DNA of 64,000 bases from JAZKFT01 sp039925965 (GCA_039925965.1 JBDSXW010000094.1:1-64000), one strand, 5' to 3'; positions 1 to 10,055 are shown, numbered from the stretch's first letter. A program made the numbers and translations. The notes: generated from the letters alone by a model not told the origin.

Positions 1-98
1 TTGTTCGGCTGGTAGCAGCGGGGTTCGCTCATGGTCTATATTTATAGGTGATAATTACATGCCCACAATATCAGCATTATTCTCAACCACAACAAACA

Positions 99-647
99 CT
101 ATTTTTGACTTGTCAAAGTAGAACTAAGAACCATTTCCATGTAGTCTGAATGCCAGAATAAATCCTGCTTCATCCAATCAATCTTCATGTCGTAATGCAG
201 CCTTATTGGATACTCAATGGTTCTTACTTTCCCATTGGAACAAATAATCAAAAAATATTTGTGGGTACCCTGTTCCAATTCTGCATTATTACGGGTAACA
301 CTGTCTTTTGCGGGGGATAACAATAATCTGCCAACTTCTATTTTGTCGGCTAAACTTTTTGCATCTGTCTTTTTTATTGAAATCTTTTTGTGGCCTTTTT
401 TATTTTTAAAGTAATAACGGCCTTTCCAGTTCTTTCCAATGAAATAAAAAATATAGTCCTCTGTGCCAAACCTCACACTTGGCAGTGGCCGCATTTGTAT
501 GTAGCACTTGTCGTAAAGGTGATGCTTAATAACCGACTGAGTCAAGCGGTCTACTTCATTGGTTCTTTGATCTCCTGATGATTGGGAAATCGATTTGAAA
601 CTAACAAGGGCAAATAATAAAATGAAGGCAATTTTTATTTTGTACAT
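99..647 (-). CDS. hypothetical secreted protein, 182 aa
   Basis: I do not recognise this family. The protein starts with a Lys-containing hydrophobic segment ending in a Ser-Gln region, as in a Sec signal peptide, so it is probably exported. The mature part is basic and has no clear repeats or catalytic motif. I chose the ATG at 647; a TTG two codons upstream is less likely. It is alone on its strand, 124 bases past the end of the next minus-strand gene, so it may be the last gene of a short unit. Function unknown. Confidence 0.6.
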   Translation of the reverse strand: MYKIKIAFILLFALVSFKSISQSSGDQRTNEVDRLTQSVIKHHLYDKCYIQMRPLPSVRFGTEDYIFYFIGKNWKGRYYFKNKKGHKKISIKKTDAKSLADKIEVGRLLLSPAKDSVTRNNAELEQGTHKYFLIICSNGKVRTIEYPIRLHYDMKIDWMKQDLFWHSDYMEMVLSSTLTSQK

Positions 648-771
648 AATCAAGTAGATAGGGTATTGCAGCCATTTACATACCTAAAAATCGTGTAAAA
701 TGATTAGCAAACATTCTATTAGCCATCACCCTGCTAGCCCCACTAGCTGCTCCCCTCTAACTACTCGCCTG

Positions 772-2166
772 CTACAACACCACCGTAAATTCATTGTCCC
801 AATTAGCCCGCACGTTAAATTTTTGGTCAATGGAGATTACTTTTTCAGGTTGTTTTTTTGTCCAGTAATTCCCGGTATCCCAAACGCCATTTTTGTTATC
901 GTCGTATAGGATGCGAATGGTATAGCCGTTGGGTTCAAATAATTTGGTCCTCCATTCGATGCCCGTCAGGGGGAAACTTTTGTACACATCTTCGCCTGTA
1001 ATCCATTGCAGCACCGGGTTACGCTTCAGATCGAGATTGGTGAACCGCATCAGGATACTACCATAAGAGTCTTCGCTTCGCGTGCGGATCCGGATGGTAT
1101 CGCTTTTGGCAATCGCATTGCCCGAAGTATCAGTTGCCGCATCTTTTTGTACCAGCAGTTTAAAAAACTGGTCGGGCTGCCAGGGATATTTGATGGTCAG
1201 TATTTTCTTACTTGTATCCAGACTAAGCTTGTAGCCTTTAACCCGATTGTAGGAAGTATCTGTTAGTGTGATCCTGGTAGAATCGTACTCCTTCAGCGGT
1301 TTGGCAAAGCGCATTTCAAAATCTTCCTGAAGACCCTGCTGGCCATTTTGAAGATTAACCTGGAATCTCAGCCGCTTATCTTCTTTAGTTTCTTTACTGG
1401 CGGAGGCTGGCCGGGCTTCCTTGGGTGGTTCTTTTTCGCCTGCGAAAACCAGCAGGTCTACCGGCTTGTTACTGGTACCAAGGCTGATAGGCACACCGGC
1501 GAAGCCAAATAAAATCGTGTTGCTACTGTATTTTTTGAAGCCTTCGTCCTTAAACGTAAACAGGTTAAAAGTACCGCTGGGTAAGTTTTCAAATCTGAAA
1601 CGGCCCTTGCCGTCGAGCCGGGTAATATACCTCGGTTTTTCTTTGGCCACGGCGCTGTCGTACAATTTATTATACAACACCACCAACAGGCTGCTATCCA
1701 CTTTGCCGGTTTCTGCCAGGGTTACGGTGCCTTCCAGTTGCAGCGAGTCGATCCTATTACCCGTAGAAAATACATAACTGAAATCTTTGAGCACGTTGCC
1801 TTCGTTTACATCTTTGATCGCATTGCCAAACCGGATCGAATACGTAGTGTTCGGTTCCAATGTATCCTTGAGGCGGATGGTGACAGTGCGAAGTTTGTAA
1901 TCCACCTGTGGAAACTTTTCCTGTGCCGGCGATACCAGCACATTTTCAAAAGCATTCTGCACTTCCACGTATTCATCAAACTGGAGGGTAATACGATTAC
2001 CGGAAAAATTCCTGGTGGCTTCCCCCGGTATCGCTTTCAGCAGCACCGGCGGAAATGAATCCCGCGGGCCGCCTACCGGCGGAATAATATTGGCACAGGA
2101 TGGTAACAGCACCATTTGCAGGCAGTAAACGGAAACCAATAAAAAAAGAAGGGCTGTTTTTCTCAT
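772..2166 (-). CDS. Ig-like domain lipoprotein, 464 aa
   Basis: A probable outer-envelope lipoprotein. The N-terminus is a signal peptide with a lipobox ending at Cys24 (LPSC). Next come 'PVGGPRDSFPP' and a bacterial Ig-like domain (Big_5/SbsA type, about residues 35-135). This start is typical of Bacteroidota proteins annotated 'Ig-like domain-containing protein'. The remaining 330 residues look beta-rich, with a Lys/Glu-rich linker near the middle. The reading frame stays open upstream to 2307, but the ATG at 2166 fits the signal peptide and lies 7 nt after a TATGTTTG box (TAnnTTTG), so it is the better start. Molecular role unknown. Confidence 0.75.
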   Translation of the reverse strand: MRKTALLFLLVSVYCLQMVLLPSCANIIPPVGGPRDSFPPVLLKAIPGEATRNFSGNRITLQFDEYVEVQNAFENVLVSPAQEKFPQVDYKLRTVTIRLKDTLEPNTTYSIRFGNAIKDVNEGNVLKDFSYVFSTGNRIDSLQLEGTVTLAETGKVDSSLLVVLYNKLYDSAVAKEKPRYITRLDGKGRFRFENLPSGTFNLFTFKDEGFKKYSSNTILFGFAGVPISLGTSNKPVDLLVFAGEKEPPKEARPASASKETKEDKRLRFQVNLQNGQQGLQEDFEMRFAKPLKEYDSTRITLTDTSYNRVKGYKLSLDTSKKILTIKYPWQPDQFFKLLVQKDAATDTSGNAIAKSDTIRIRTRSEDSYGSILMRFTNLDLKRNPVLQWITGEDVYKSFPLTGIEWRTKLFEPNGYTIRILYDDNKNGVWDTGNYWTKKQPEKVISIDQKFNVRANWDNEFTVVL

Positions 2167-2299
2167 GCGGCTGCAAACATACAATTCGGTTTCAATGGTG
2201 TTTGTTGGCAAAGGCTTAATTCTTTTGGGGACTGGGTTACCGGGTTTCGCGTCTGTAGCAGCGGATGAAAGTTTCGGGGAAACCATCTGAGATAGCAGG

Positions 2300-2470
2300 T
2301 GGTTCACAAGTTCAAGGGTTTACAAGTTCACGGGTTTCAGTGTCCACCAGTTCACCAGTTTACAAGTTCGCAGGTTCACGAGTTTACTAGCTCAGATAGG
2401 CCAATGCTTTCCTGTCGTTTGGAAAACTTGTGAATTAGTAAACTCGTGAACTATTAAACTAAACAAAAGG
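2300..2470. repeat. degenerate word repeat (GTTCAC / AGTTTAC units)
   Basis: The spacer between two divergent genes is filled with about ten imperfect copies of short words such as TTCACAAGTT, TTCACGAGTTTAC and GTTCACCAGTTTAC. Near 2428-2460 the words are partly inverted (GTGAATTAGTAAACTCG). No reading frame or stable hairpin explains it. The same style of repeat, with different words, recurs at several other intergenic sites in the window. Confidence 0.65.
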
Positions 2471-2628
2471 CTCGCCGTAGCACATGGATCTGTCTTGCGT
2501 TTCCTTTTGGTTAAATTATCTACCCCGGGCAGCAAAAAAGGCCTTTTTTGATTCTGGGTACAATGATGCCCCAACCTGCATCCATTCATTTTACAAAACA
2601 CAGATCAACTACTTTTGGGAAGATTAAT

Positions 2629-4641
2629 ATGCAACCGAAAATTTTATTCCTGCTGCTGATGGCCCTGGTGGCCCGGTTTTCCGCCAGTTCCCAGGCCTGT
2701 ACGACCAGGGGCCAGAACCCCTCCACCGCTTTTCCCGTTTGTGGTACCGATACGTTCCGCCAGGTAAACGTACCCATTTGCGGCATCAAAAATATCCCCG
2801 GCCCATGTGCTGACGCGGCGCTTTACGAGGACAAAAATCCCTTTTGGTATAAGTTCACCTGCTATGCGGCAGGAACCCTGGGCTTTATCATCACACCTTT
2901 CAATTTGGGCGACGATTACGACTGGCAGCTTTTTGATGTTACCGGCCGCAACCCGGATGATATTTATACCGACCGCAGCCTGTTTGTTTCGTGTAATTGG
3001 TCTTCGCGGCCGGGGGCAACTGGTACCAATGGCAGCAGCTCATCCAACGCAAACTGCGCCGGGCCTACTTATCCCAATTTTAATAAAATGCCCGACCTGG
3101 TAGTGGGTCATAGCTACCTGATGCTGATTAGTCATTTTACCGATTCGCAGGAAGGCTATTTCTTATCGTTCGGCGGCGGAACGGCCAGCATTACGGATCC
3201 CAAACTACCACGCCTTCAAAGCGCAATTGCCAATTGCAGCGGTGACATGCTCACAGTAAAGCTGAATAAAAAAATGAAGTGCAGCAGCCTCTCGGCAAAC
3301 GGCAGCGATTTTGCATTATCTCCGAATGTCACCAATATTATGGGTGCTGTCGGCGCAGGCTGCAGTTTGGGTTTCGATACCGATTCACTCATCCTCACCC
3401 TGGCATCGCCGCTTACGGCCAGCAACTATTTTGTGGTAGCCAAAAATGGTGGGGACGGTAATACCATACTAGACAACTGCGATCGCGATATACCGGTAGG
3501 CGACCAGGTGGGGTTTAATTATGTGGTGCCGGTACCGATACGCGCCGACAGCATTGGTCGTGTGGGTTGTGCGCCCGATAAGGTGCTCGTTTATTTCCCA
3601 AAAAAAATAAACTGTGCTTCCATCAGTCCGTCTGGGTCCGACTTTACCATTACCGGTACGGTACCTGTGACTATCATTAGTGCCTCTGGCGATAGTTGCC
3701 AGAATGGTGGCAGCGATGTGATTGTATTGCAACTGACCAGCCCCATATACTTCCAGGGAACTTTTACACTGGCCATCGTCCCAGGATTGGATGGCAGCCC
3801 GATATATGATGTTTGCGGCCAGCCTATTTTGCCACAAACTTTTTCATTCAATACAAAAGATACGGTATCGGCGCGGTTTACAGTAAACGCAAAATTGGGT
3901 TGTAAAATAGACACGATACAATACCTCCATCCCGGCGGCTCCGGCATCAACAGTTGGGTGTGGACATTTGACAGTGCTGCTATCCGGTCGAGTAGTATTT
4001 CGAATCCGCAGGTTTTATATCCTGTTTTTGGTACTAAGTTTACGAGGCTGGTGGTGAGCAACGGCGTGTGCTCCAATACTGCCTGGAGCGAAATTTTGCT
4101 GGACAATTACCTTAAATCCGCCTTTAAATCAACAGATGTTATTTGCCCTAAAGACACTACCGTTTTTATAGATAGCAGCCTTGGCCGCATCACAAGCTGG
4201 CGCTGGGATTTTGGCAATGGAGGTACCAGCATTTTTAAGGATCCGCCGCCGCAGGTGTACCCGCTGATAGATATGCTTCGGACATATCCGGTGCGGCTTA
4301 TTGTGGGTGATGCCGCAGGCTGCTCTGATACCCTGACAAAGAATATCACTGCTGTTGCCAACTGCTATATTGCCGTACCAACTGGCTTTACGCCCAATGG
4401 TGATGGGATGAACGATTTCCTCTACCCATTGAATGCATACAAGGCAGATAACCTGGAATTCAGCGTGTACAACCGCCTCGGCCAGTTGATCTGGCAAACC
4501 AAAGATTGGACCCGCAAATGGGATGGCCGCATCAATGGCCAGCTGCAGGCTACACAGGCGTTTGTATGGACCTTGAAATATACCAACCGCGATACTGGCA
4601 CTCCTTTCATTTTAAAGGGAACGACAGTGTTGATCCGCTAG
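2629..4641 (+). CDS. T9SS-exported CHU_C (gliding-motility C-terminal domain) protein, 670 aa
   Basis: A large extracellular protein. It opens with a signal peptide (MQPKILFLLLMALVARF...) and ends with about 85 residues carrying 'FTPNGDGMNDFLYP', 'VYNRLGQLIW' and 'WDG', the signature of the CHU_C / type B sorting domain that sends proteins through the type IX secretion system. Upstream of it is a PKD-like module (WRWDFGNGGTS). The middle holds repeated Cys-containing Ig-like units. The frame is open from 2548, but ATG 2629 matches the signal peptide. It is monocistronic and faces away from the lipoprotein gene. A surface or adhesive role is likely but not shown. Confidence 0.85.
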   Translation: MQPKILFLLLMALVARFSASSQACTTRGQNPSTAFPVCGTDTFRQVNVPICGIKNIPGPCADAALYEDKNPFWYKFTCYAAGTLGFIITPFNLGDDYDWQLFDVTGRNPDDIYTDRSLFVSCNWSSRPGATGTNGSSSSNANCAGPTYPNFNKMPDLVVGHSYLMLISHFTDSQEGYFLSFGGGTASITDPKLPRLQSAIANCSGDMLTVKLNKKMKCSSLSANGSDFALSPNVTNIMGAVGAGCSLGFDTDSLILTLASPLTASNYFVVAKNGGDGNTILDNCDRDIPVGDQVGFNYVVPVPIRADSIGRVGCAPDKVLVYFPKKINCASISPSGSDFTITGTVPVTIISASGDSCQNGGSDVIVLQLTSPIYFQGTFTLAIVPGLDGSPIYDVCGQPILPQTFSFNTKDTVSARFTVNAKLGCKIDTIQYLHPGGSGINSWVWTFDSAAIRSSSISNPQVLYPVFGTKFTRLVVSNGVCSNTAWSEILLDNYLKSAFKSTDVICPKDTTVFIDSSLGRITSWRWDFGNGGTSIFKDPPPQVYPLIDMLRTYPVRLIVGDAAGCSDTLTKNITAVANCYIAVPTGFTPNGDGMNDFLYPLNAYKADNLEFSVYNRLGQLIWQTKDWTRKWDGRINGQLQATQAFVWTLKYTNRDTGTPFILKGTTVLIR

Positions 4642-4697
4642 GAAAATTAAACTGATAAACTCCACAACACAGGCCCTCCATTAACACGCGATTTCAT

Positions 4698-5077
4698 ATG
4701 ATGCAACCAACAAAAGCCCGAATATATGATGGCGAAATAGCCACTTACTGGTTCGGGAATGTCATCCTCGTACCATTATCTAAACGACCCAGGCAAACAG
4801 TGGAAAACATTACCGAAAATGTAGGATTGGTAAAAAAGATAACTGGCGAAAAATCAATGACGCTGCTTAATTACTTATCTGATTCTCCCGTGCCGATAAA
4901 GAAAACAGGAAGTTTTCAATCAACCAATTGGCCAATATTTATAAGGCCACGCCCATAGCTGCGGATCCGGGCCACCCAAAATTCATTATGAATATGCTCT
5001 TTGCTTTAAAGCCACCACCCATCCCACCGAATGTATTTACCGATGACCTGGCAGCAAAGGAATGGGTGCAACAATAG
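4698..5077 (+). pseudogene. frameshifted DUF7793-like (STAS/SEC14-like) small protein
   Basis: The first frame (from ATG 4698) gives an acidic small protein with 'VENITENVGLVKKITGEK' and goes out of frame near 4892. The next frame continues it as 'FSINQLANIYKATPIA', 'FIMNMLFALKPPPIPPNVF' and 'DDLAAKEWVQQ' to a stop at 5077. Joined, the two halves give a complete protein of about 125 residues with the end pattern 'kP.iPt.lFtd...AleWl' that I associate with DUF7793. One missing base in the 'ccgataaag' stretch explains the break. It may be real decay or a sequencing error. Family assignment is by memory of the pattern. Confidence 0.6.
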
Positions 5078-5140
5078 CTATGAGCCGAGGCGAAATATGA
5101 CGGTTATCAAACCATTACTCACTACCCGTGTTATTCATGT

Positions 5141-5614
5141 ATGTCAAAAGTTTACTCCTATAAAGCCGTTCAAAACCTGCCGATTTCTTTAGAAAAAGCC
5201 TGGGATTTTTTTAGCCGTCCTGATAACCTTCAGAACATCACCCCACCAAATCTTGGGTTTAAGATTTTGAGCAAATACCAGGGAGATACAATGTATGCCG
5301 GACAAATTATTGAGTACAAAGTGAGCCCCGTGCTGAGCATTCCGCTCTACTGGATGACCGAAATAACCCATGTGGAAGTTGGAAAATACTTTGTAGACGA
5401 ACAGCGTTTTGGGCCCTACTCCCTCTGGCACCATCAGCATCATTTTAAGGAAGTAAACGGCGGCGTGGAAATGACAGATATCGTTCACTACAAATTGCCC
5501 ATGTGGTTCCTGGGAGATATTGCCCACGCTTTGTTTGTAAAAAAACAACTCCACCACATTTTCGATTTCAGGTTCAAAAAAGCCGAGGCGTTATTCGGAA
5601 AGTGGATGGGATAA
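5141..5614 (+). CDS. SRPBCC (START-like) family protein, 157 aa
   Basis: Small soluble protein of the SRPBCC/polyketide cyclase-like fold, a helix-grip cavity that usually binds a hydrophobic ligand. Visible marks are the N-terminal 'LPISLEKAWDFFSRPDNLQ', the mid-strand 'QRFGPYSLWHHQHHF', and the C-terminal long-helix region 'FVKKQLHHIFDFRFKKAE'. Length is typical of the family. It has no signal peptide, so it is probably cytoplasmic. It stands alone, and the ligand cannot be read from sequence. Confidence 0.8.
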   Translation: MSKVYSYKAVQNLPISLEKAWDFFSRPDNLQNITPPNLGFKILSKYQGDTMYAGQIIEYKVSPVLSIPLYWMTEITHVEVGKYFVDEQRFGPYSLWHHQHHFKEVNGGVEMTDIVHYKLPMWFLGDIAHALFVKKQLHHIFDFRFKKAEALFGKWMG

Positions 5615-5772
5615 AATGCTTTGAACGGCTAGGTCTTTGCGGGTGGTGGATAAAAAAATGCTCAACAAACAATATTATATCGATGAGCTGAACATCGTCA
5701 GTTGAATATTGAGCATTTATAAAAACACGTCAGAATGATGCACCGTACCTGCAGGAAGTAAAAAACAACAAC

Positions 5773-6411
5773 ATGAGAGTAAAAGTTTGTGGCCTTACCC
5801 AAATGGATCAACTACGCCGGCTAGATGAACTAGGCGTTACTTTTGGCGGCATGATTTTTTACCCGAAGAGCCCACGTTTTGTGCTGAAGCACATGAATAG
5901 TATGGAGGTGAAAAAGTATAAGGGAAAGATCAATAAGGTAGGCGTTTTTGTAAATGCGACTTACGACGAGATCATGAACCATGCCGATAATTTTGGTCTG
6001 CACATGGTGCAGCTACATGGCGATGAAACCCCAAAATTTTGTGACCGCCTGAGCGAACAACTCGAAGTGATCAAGGCTTTCCGCATCGGCCCCGATGACC
6101 ATATCGATTTCAAGATCAGGCACTACGAAGATGTGTGCGATGTCTTTCTTTTTGATACCGCTGGCGAAACCTACGGCGGCACCGGGCGCAAGTTCGATTG
6201 GGATGCGCTGCATACCGCCGGCATTGAAAAGCCTTTTATGCTCAGCGGCGGCATTGGCCCCGATGATGCGGAGATCGTCAAAAATTTTAAAACCGGCGCC
6301 AACGGCAAATGGCTTTTCGGCACCGATATCAACAGTAAATTCGAAACAGAGCCCGGGGTTAAGGATATGGAAATGGTGAAGAAATTTTTGGAGGAGTTGA
6401 AGGTGGTTTAG
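5773..6411 (+). CDS. trpF: phosphoribosylanthranilate isomerase
   Basis: Converts N-(5'-phosphoribosyl)anthranilate to the carboxyphenylamino deoxyribulose phosphate in tryptophan synthesis. The N-terminus 'MRVKVCGLT' carries the catalytic Cys (residue 6). 'LFDTAGETYGGTG' holds the catalytic Asp and a phosphate loop, and 'FMLSGGIGPDDA' is the second phosphate-binding turn of the TIM barrel. At 212 residues the length is normal. It is not next to other trp genes here, so it is detached from any trp operon in this window. Confidence 0.93.
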   Translation: MRVKVCGLTQMDQLRRLDELGVTFGGMIFYPKSPRFVLKHMNSMEVKKYKGKINKVGVFVNATYDEIMNHADNFGLHMVQLHGDETPKFCDRLSEQLEVIKAFRIGPDDHIDFKIRHYEDVCDVFLFDTAGETYGGTGRKFDWDALHTAGIEKPFMLSGGIGPDDAEIVKNFKTGANGKWLFGTDINSKFETEPGVKDMEMVKKFLEELKVV

Positions 6412-6794
6412 GGTTTTGGGAGGCTGGTGGTAGTGCTATTATGGAGCTTACTAACCCAGTAACCACTTGTAATTTTTTGTCTTGTTGTTTACTCAACTGG
6501 TGTTTCGTATCCGCTTCTCAGGCGATGTCTCTGGCCAGCCCTTTTGTGTGCCGCATGACTCGCGGCGGACAGTTATGCCGCTGCAAAACCATTTTGATAT
6601 CAATCAGGGGCTCGCCCCTTTTTTTACGTGGTCGTTCACAGTTCGGGTTTTGACGTAAAATTGTTCATATCCAAAGAAGCGGCTGTGAAAACCCGCCGGA
6701 ACAACAAACCCAGTGCAGAGGAATGTCAGATTTCCAATCTCTAATAAACTGATCAACCAATCCCCAATCTCCAATCCCTCTTTATCTTCGCTCC
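6412..6794. other. 383-nt intergenic stretch with weak hairpin and word repeat
   Basis: I see no credible gene here. At 6606-6625 there is a short hairpin AGGGG-CTCG-CCCCT followed by seven T, a possible weak terminator about 200 nt after trpF. At 6733-6780 there are degenerate copies of 'CCAATCTC'/'CCAATCCC', the local version of the intergenic word repeats. A TATCTTCG box ends 4 nt before the next start codon. Confidence 0.45.
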
Positions 6795-7427
6795 ATGTCT
6801 AACACCGCCAAAGAAAATATTCTCAAAAAAATACGCCAGGCGCTGGCTACACCGGCTCCAATACCCTTTCCGCTAAGCGAAGGCAACGACAGCTTGTTTC
6901 AGCTGCAAACACAGGAGCCGGAAATAGAATTTGCGGAAAACTTTACCAAGCTGCTCGGCATATTTTCGTACTGCGCCGATGAGCAGGAACTGGCGGACCA
7001 ATTAAAAGTGCTGGCAGAAAAGCGACAGTGGCAGAAAATTTACTGCCGCGATGCTGCGGTCAAAGGCATGTTGCAGCAACATAATTTTAATGCACAGTGG
7101 TTTGCCGACCTCAATACATGCAGCGTCAGCATCACCGACTGCGAATTCCTGGTGGCCCGCACTGGCAGCATCGTGATGAGCAGTGGCCAGGCGAGCGGCC
7201 GCACTACCAGCGTTTATGCCCCCGTACACATCTGCATCGCCTATACCAGCCAGCTGGTGTACGACATCAAGGAAGGCTTGCAAAAAATGAAAGAAAAATA
7301 CGCCGGTAAGCTGCCCTCGCTTATCACTTTCGCTACCGGGCCCAGCCGTACGGCAGATATTGAAAAAACGCTTGTAGTCGGCATCCATGGCCCCAAGGAA
7401 GTCTACGTTTTTTTGGTGGAAGGATAA
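6795..7427 (+). CDS. LUD domain (LutC/YkgG family) protein, 210 aa
   Basis: Member of the LUD/LutC family, best known as a component of L-lactate oxidation (LutABC). 'EFLVARTGSIVMSSGQASGR' and 'ITFATGPSRTADIEKTLVVG' followed by 'GPKEVYVFLV' match the conserved core and C-terminus. No lutA or lutB lies beside it, so the lactate role is not supported by context. In many Bacteroidota this gene is solitary. The start ATG 6795 is 4 nt after a TATCTTCG box. Confidence 0.85.
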   Translation: MSNTAKENILKKIRQALATPAPIPFPLSEGNDSLFQLQTQEPEIEFAENFTKLLGIFSYCADEQELADQLKVLAEKRQWQKIYCRDAAVKGMLQQHNFNAQWFADLNTCSVSITDCEFLVARTGSIVMSSGQASGRTTSVYAPVHICIAYTSQLVYDIKEGLQKMKEKYAGKLPSLITFATGPSRTADIEKTLVVGIHGPKEVYVFLVEG

Positions 7428-7642
7428 GCAGGCAAAAATCAGCAATCATTCAGCTTTCGGCCTATGTAACCCACCCGTGATTTTGCTTGCAGCAAAATCT
7501 GTGCTCCCGATGAATCGGTACCGGGAATACTACGCAATTTCCCAGTTTCGAATGCTGTGTTGTTACACTGCGGGTTTTGCGGAGCAACTGCTAGCCCCCA
7601 AACCCCGAAACTTCTTAACCCCCTTCCCTTAGCTTTGCGGCA

Positions 7643-8836
7643 ATGCGAAAGATCATCAATGATCCGGTGTACGGGTTTATTACATTACAACATCCGCTGG
7701 TGCTGCAGGTCGTGGCCCATCCTTATTACCAGCGGCTTCGGCGGATCCACCAGATGGCCCTCGCCTCACTGGTATACCCGGGTGCAGTACATACCAGGAT
7801 GCACCATTCGCTGGGTGCCTACCACCTGATGTGCCAGGCGCTGGAAGAATTGAAACGGAAGGGCAACGACATTTCCACAGAAGAGGAGATCGCCGCCAAA
7901 ATCGCCATCCTCCTGCATGACGCCGGCCACGGTCCCTATAGCCATGCTTTGGAAGGGGCTTTGATGCCAGGCGTGCACCACGAAGAAATGAGCCTCCAGA
8001 TCATGCACCAGCTGAACCAGGAATTCGGCGGGCAATTGCAAATGGCCATCGACATATTTACCGACACCTATCCTAAAAAATACCTGCACCAACTCATCAG
8101 CGGCCAGCTGGATGTGGACCGCATGGACTACCTCACCCGCGACAGTTTTTTTACCGGTGTAAGTGAAGGCGTGATCGGCTACGACCGCATCATTAATATG
8201 CTCACCGTTTATAATGGTGAACTGATGGTGGAGGAAAAAGCCATTTATTCCATCGAAAAATTCCTGGTAAGCAGGCGGCTGATGTACTGGCAGGTTTACC
8301 TCCACAAAACCGTGCTGGTGGCCGAGCAGATGCTGATTAAAATTATTGAACGCGCCCGGACTGTAGCTTCAGCAACCGGTACTACCCTTGATTACTTTTT
8401 ACAACAGGAGAGCTTTGACATCAGATCCCCCGAGCTGCTACAAAGATTTGTTTCGCTGGATGACTATGATGTGATGATGGCCATCAAGCAATGGCAGCAG
8501 CACGACGACAAGGTACTGGCCGCCCTGTGCCGCGGTATCCTTAACCGCAGACTGCTCAAAATAAAGTTTCATCCCGAAGCGTTTGATGAGGCGTTCATCA
8601 CCCAAAAAAAACAGGAAGCTATGGCAAAGCATAGCATCAGCGCAGAAGAAACCAACTACCTGGTGTTCACCGGAACGGTTCGTAACACCACTTACGACAG
8701 CAACAGCAGCGATGAACGCATCCACATTCTGTTCAAAGATGGATCGGTAAAAGATATTTCGGAGGTAGACAATGCCCTCATTCAAAACAGCCTCGCCGCC
8801 ACTGTTCGGAAATATTATATTTGTTACCCATCGTAA
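7643..8836 (+). CDS. HD-domain phosphohydrolase, 397 aa
   Basis: HD superfamily metal-dependent phosphohydrolase similar to dNTPase-like proteins of the YdhJ type. The N-terminus 'INDPVYGFI' and 'HPYYQRLRRIHQM' is characteristic. Metal ligands are visible at His50, His54, the HD dyad His92-Asp93 ('LLHDAGHGPYSH') and 'LDVDRMDYLTRDS'. Length is typical. A TAGCTTTG box (7630-7637) ends 5 nt before the ATG, which would make the mRNA nearly leaderless. It lies just upstream of lpxD with a repeat-filled spacer of 86 nt. The substrate is unknown. Confidence 0.85.
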   Translation: MRKIINDPVYGFITLQHPLVLQVVAHPYYQRLRRIHQMALASLVYPGAVHTRMHHSLGAYHLMCQALEELKRKGNDISTEEEIAAKIAILLHDAGHGPYSHALEGALMPGVHHEEMSLQIMHQLNQEFGGQLQMAIDIFTDTYPKKYLHQLISGQLDVDRMDYLTRDSFFTGVSEGVIGYDRIINMLTVYNGELMVEEKAIYSIEKFLVSRRLMYWQVYLHKTVLVAEQMLIKIIERARTVASATGTTLDYFLQQESFDIRSPELLQRFVSLDDYDVMMAIKQWQQHDDKVLAALCRGILNRRLLKIKFHPEAFDEAFITQKKQEAMAKHSISAEETNYLVFTGTVRNTTYDSNSSDERIHILFKDGSVKDISEVDNALIQNSLAATVRKYYICYPS

Positions 8837-8846
8837 AAACCCTGGT

Positions 8847-8921
8847 AAATAGTCAATTAGTCATTAGCCCTGACCTATAGCACCCCAAATCGTAAATCCC
8901 AAATCGTAAATCGTAAATACG
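8847..8921. repeat. word repeats GTCATTAG and AAATCGTAAATCCC before lpxD
   Basis: Two word-repeat types abut here: 'GTCAATTAGTCATTAG' at about 8852-8867 and three to four copies of 'AAATCGTAAATC(CC)' at about 8884-8919. The second runs up to the lpxD ATG at 8923. No obvious ribosome binding site is left in the remaining sequence. Confidence 0.6.
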
Positions 8922-8922
8922 A

Positions 8923-9975
8923 ATGACATTTTCCGCATCGCAGATTGCAGCCATCATCAGTGGAACGATTGACGGCAACCCATACGCTACCGTAGATTCT
9001 TTTGGTAAAATAGAAGAAGCAGTAACAGGCCAGCTCGCATTTTTGGCCAACCCCAAATACGAAGAACATTTATACAACACCGGCGCCAGCGTTATAATCA
9101 TTAATGCCACACAGGAATTGAAACAAAGCATTGATGCTACCCTGATCCGGGTACCAGATGCGTATTCAGCTTTTGCCACCTTGCTGGCTACTTACCAGCA
9201 ACTGCAGACCGAACAACTCACCGGCATTGAGCACCCTTCTTTTATTGACCCCACATCAACAATAGGTGAAAATGTATTCGTGGGCGCATTTGCCTATATC
9301 GGTAAAAACGTAACCATTGGCAACGGTGTAAAAATATTTCCGCAAGTTTTTATAGGCGACAATGCGGCCATCGGGGATGGCACCATCCTGATGCCAGGCG
9401 TGAAAATTTACCACGACTGTAAACTGGGCAAAAATATTACCGTTCACGCCAGCACGGTGATTGGCAGCGATGGTTTTGGCTTTGCGCCACAGGCAGATGG
9501 CAGCTTTAAAAAAGTGCCTCAGATAGGGAATGTTGTCATAGAAGATGGGGTGGAAATCGGCAGCAATACCAGCATCGACCGCGCCACTATTGGCAGTACG
9601 ACTATCCGGGCAGGTGCCAAAATTGATAACCTGGTTCAGATCGCCCATAACGTAGAAGTCGGCAATAACACAGTTATCGCCGCCCAAAGCGGTATCAGCG
9701 GAAGCACCAAACTGGGCCGTAACGTAATGATTGGCGGGCAGGTAGGTATTGTGGGCCACCTCCAAATAGGTGATGGTGCCAAAGTAAATGCCCAAAGTGG
9801 CGTCAGCAAATCGATCGAAGCCGGCAAGGCAGTAACCGGTTCGCCAGCGTTTGATTATACGGCAGCATTGCGCAGCCAGGCAGCTGCCCGAAAATTACCC
9901 GAGATGGAAAAACGGCTCAAGGAACTCGAAAAACAAGTAGCTGAAATGCAGCATGCCAAAGAAGTCGGATCATAA
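8923..9975 (+). CDS. lpxD: UDP-3-O-(3-hydroxyacyl)glucosamine N-acyltransferase
   Basis: Adds the N-linked hydroxyacyl chain in lipid A synthesis, cytoplasmic. The N-terminal uridine-binding domain (about 1-100) is followed by a left-handed beta helix of hexapeptide repeats, with 'SDGFGFAPQADGSFKKVPQ' and 'IGSNTSIDRATIGSTTI'. The likely catalytic His is in 'VQIAHNVEVG'. The C-terminal helix is charged (EMEKRLKELEKQVAEM). At 350 residues it is slightly longer than the enterobacterial enzyme. lpxC, fabZ and lpxA are not adjacent here. Confidence 0.95.
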   Translation: MTFSASQIAAIISGTIDGNPYATVDSFGKIEEAVTGQLAFLANPKYEEHLYNTGASVIIINATQELKQSIDATLIRVPDAYSAFATLLATYQQLQTEQLTGIEHPSFIDPTSTIGENVFVGAFAYIGKNVTIGNGVKIFPQVFIGDNAAIGDGTILMPGVKIYHDCKLGKNITVHASTVIGSDGFGFAPQADGSFKKVPQIGNVVIEDGVEIGSNTSIDRATIGSTTIRAGAKIDNLVQIAHNVEVGNNTVIAAQSGISGSTKLGRNVMIGGQVGIVGHLQIGDGAKVNAQSGVSKSIEAGKAVTGSPAFDYTAALRSQAAARKLPEMEKRLKELEKQVAEMQHAKEVGS

Positions 9976-10055
9976 AGAAGTAACGTTTTTAAAACTTGAC
10001 TTCTTTGAAAAAGGTTACCCTCAACTGGAAATGCTATTAAAAACTAAAAATCAAA

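Noticed and set aside
6441..6653. 70-residue plus-strand frame after trpF
   Set aside because: It contains the GC-rich hairpin and has no protein-like features.
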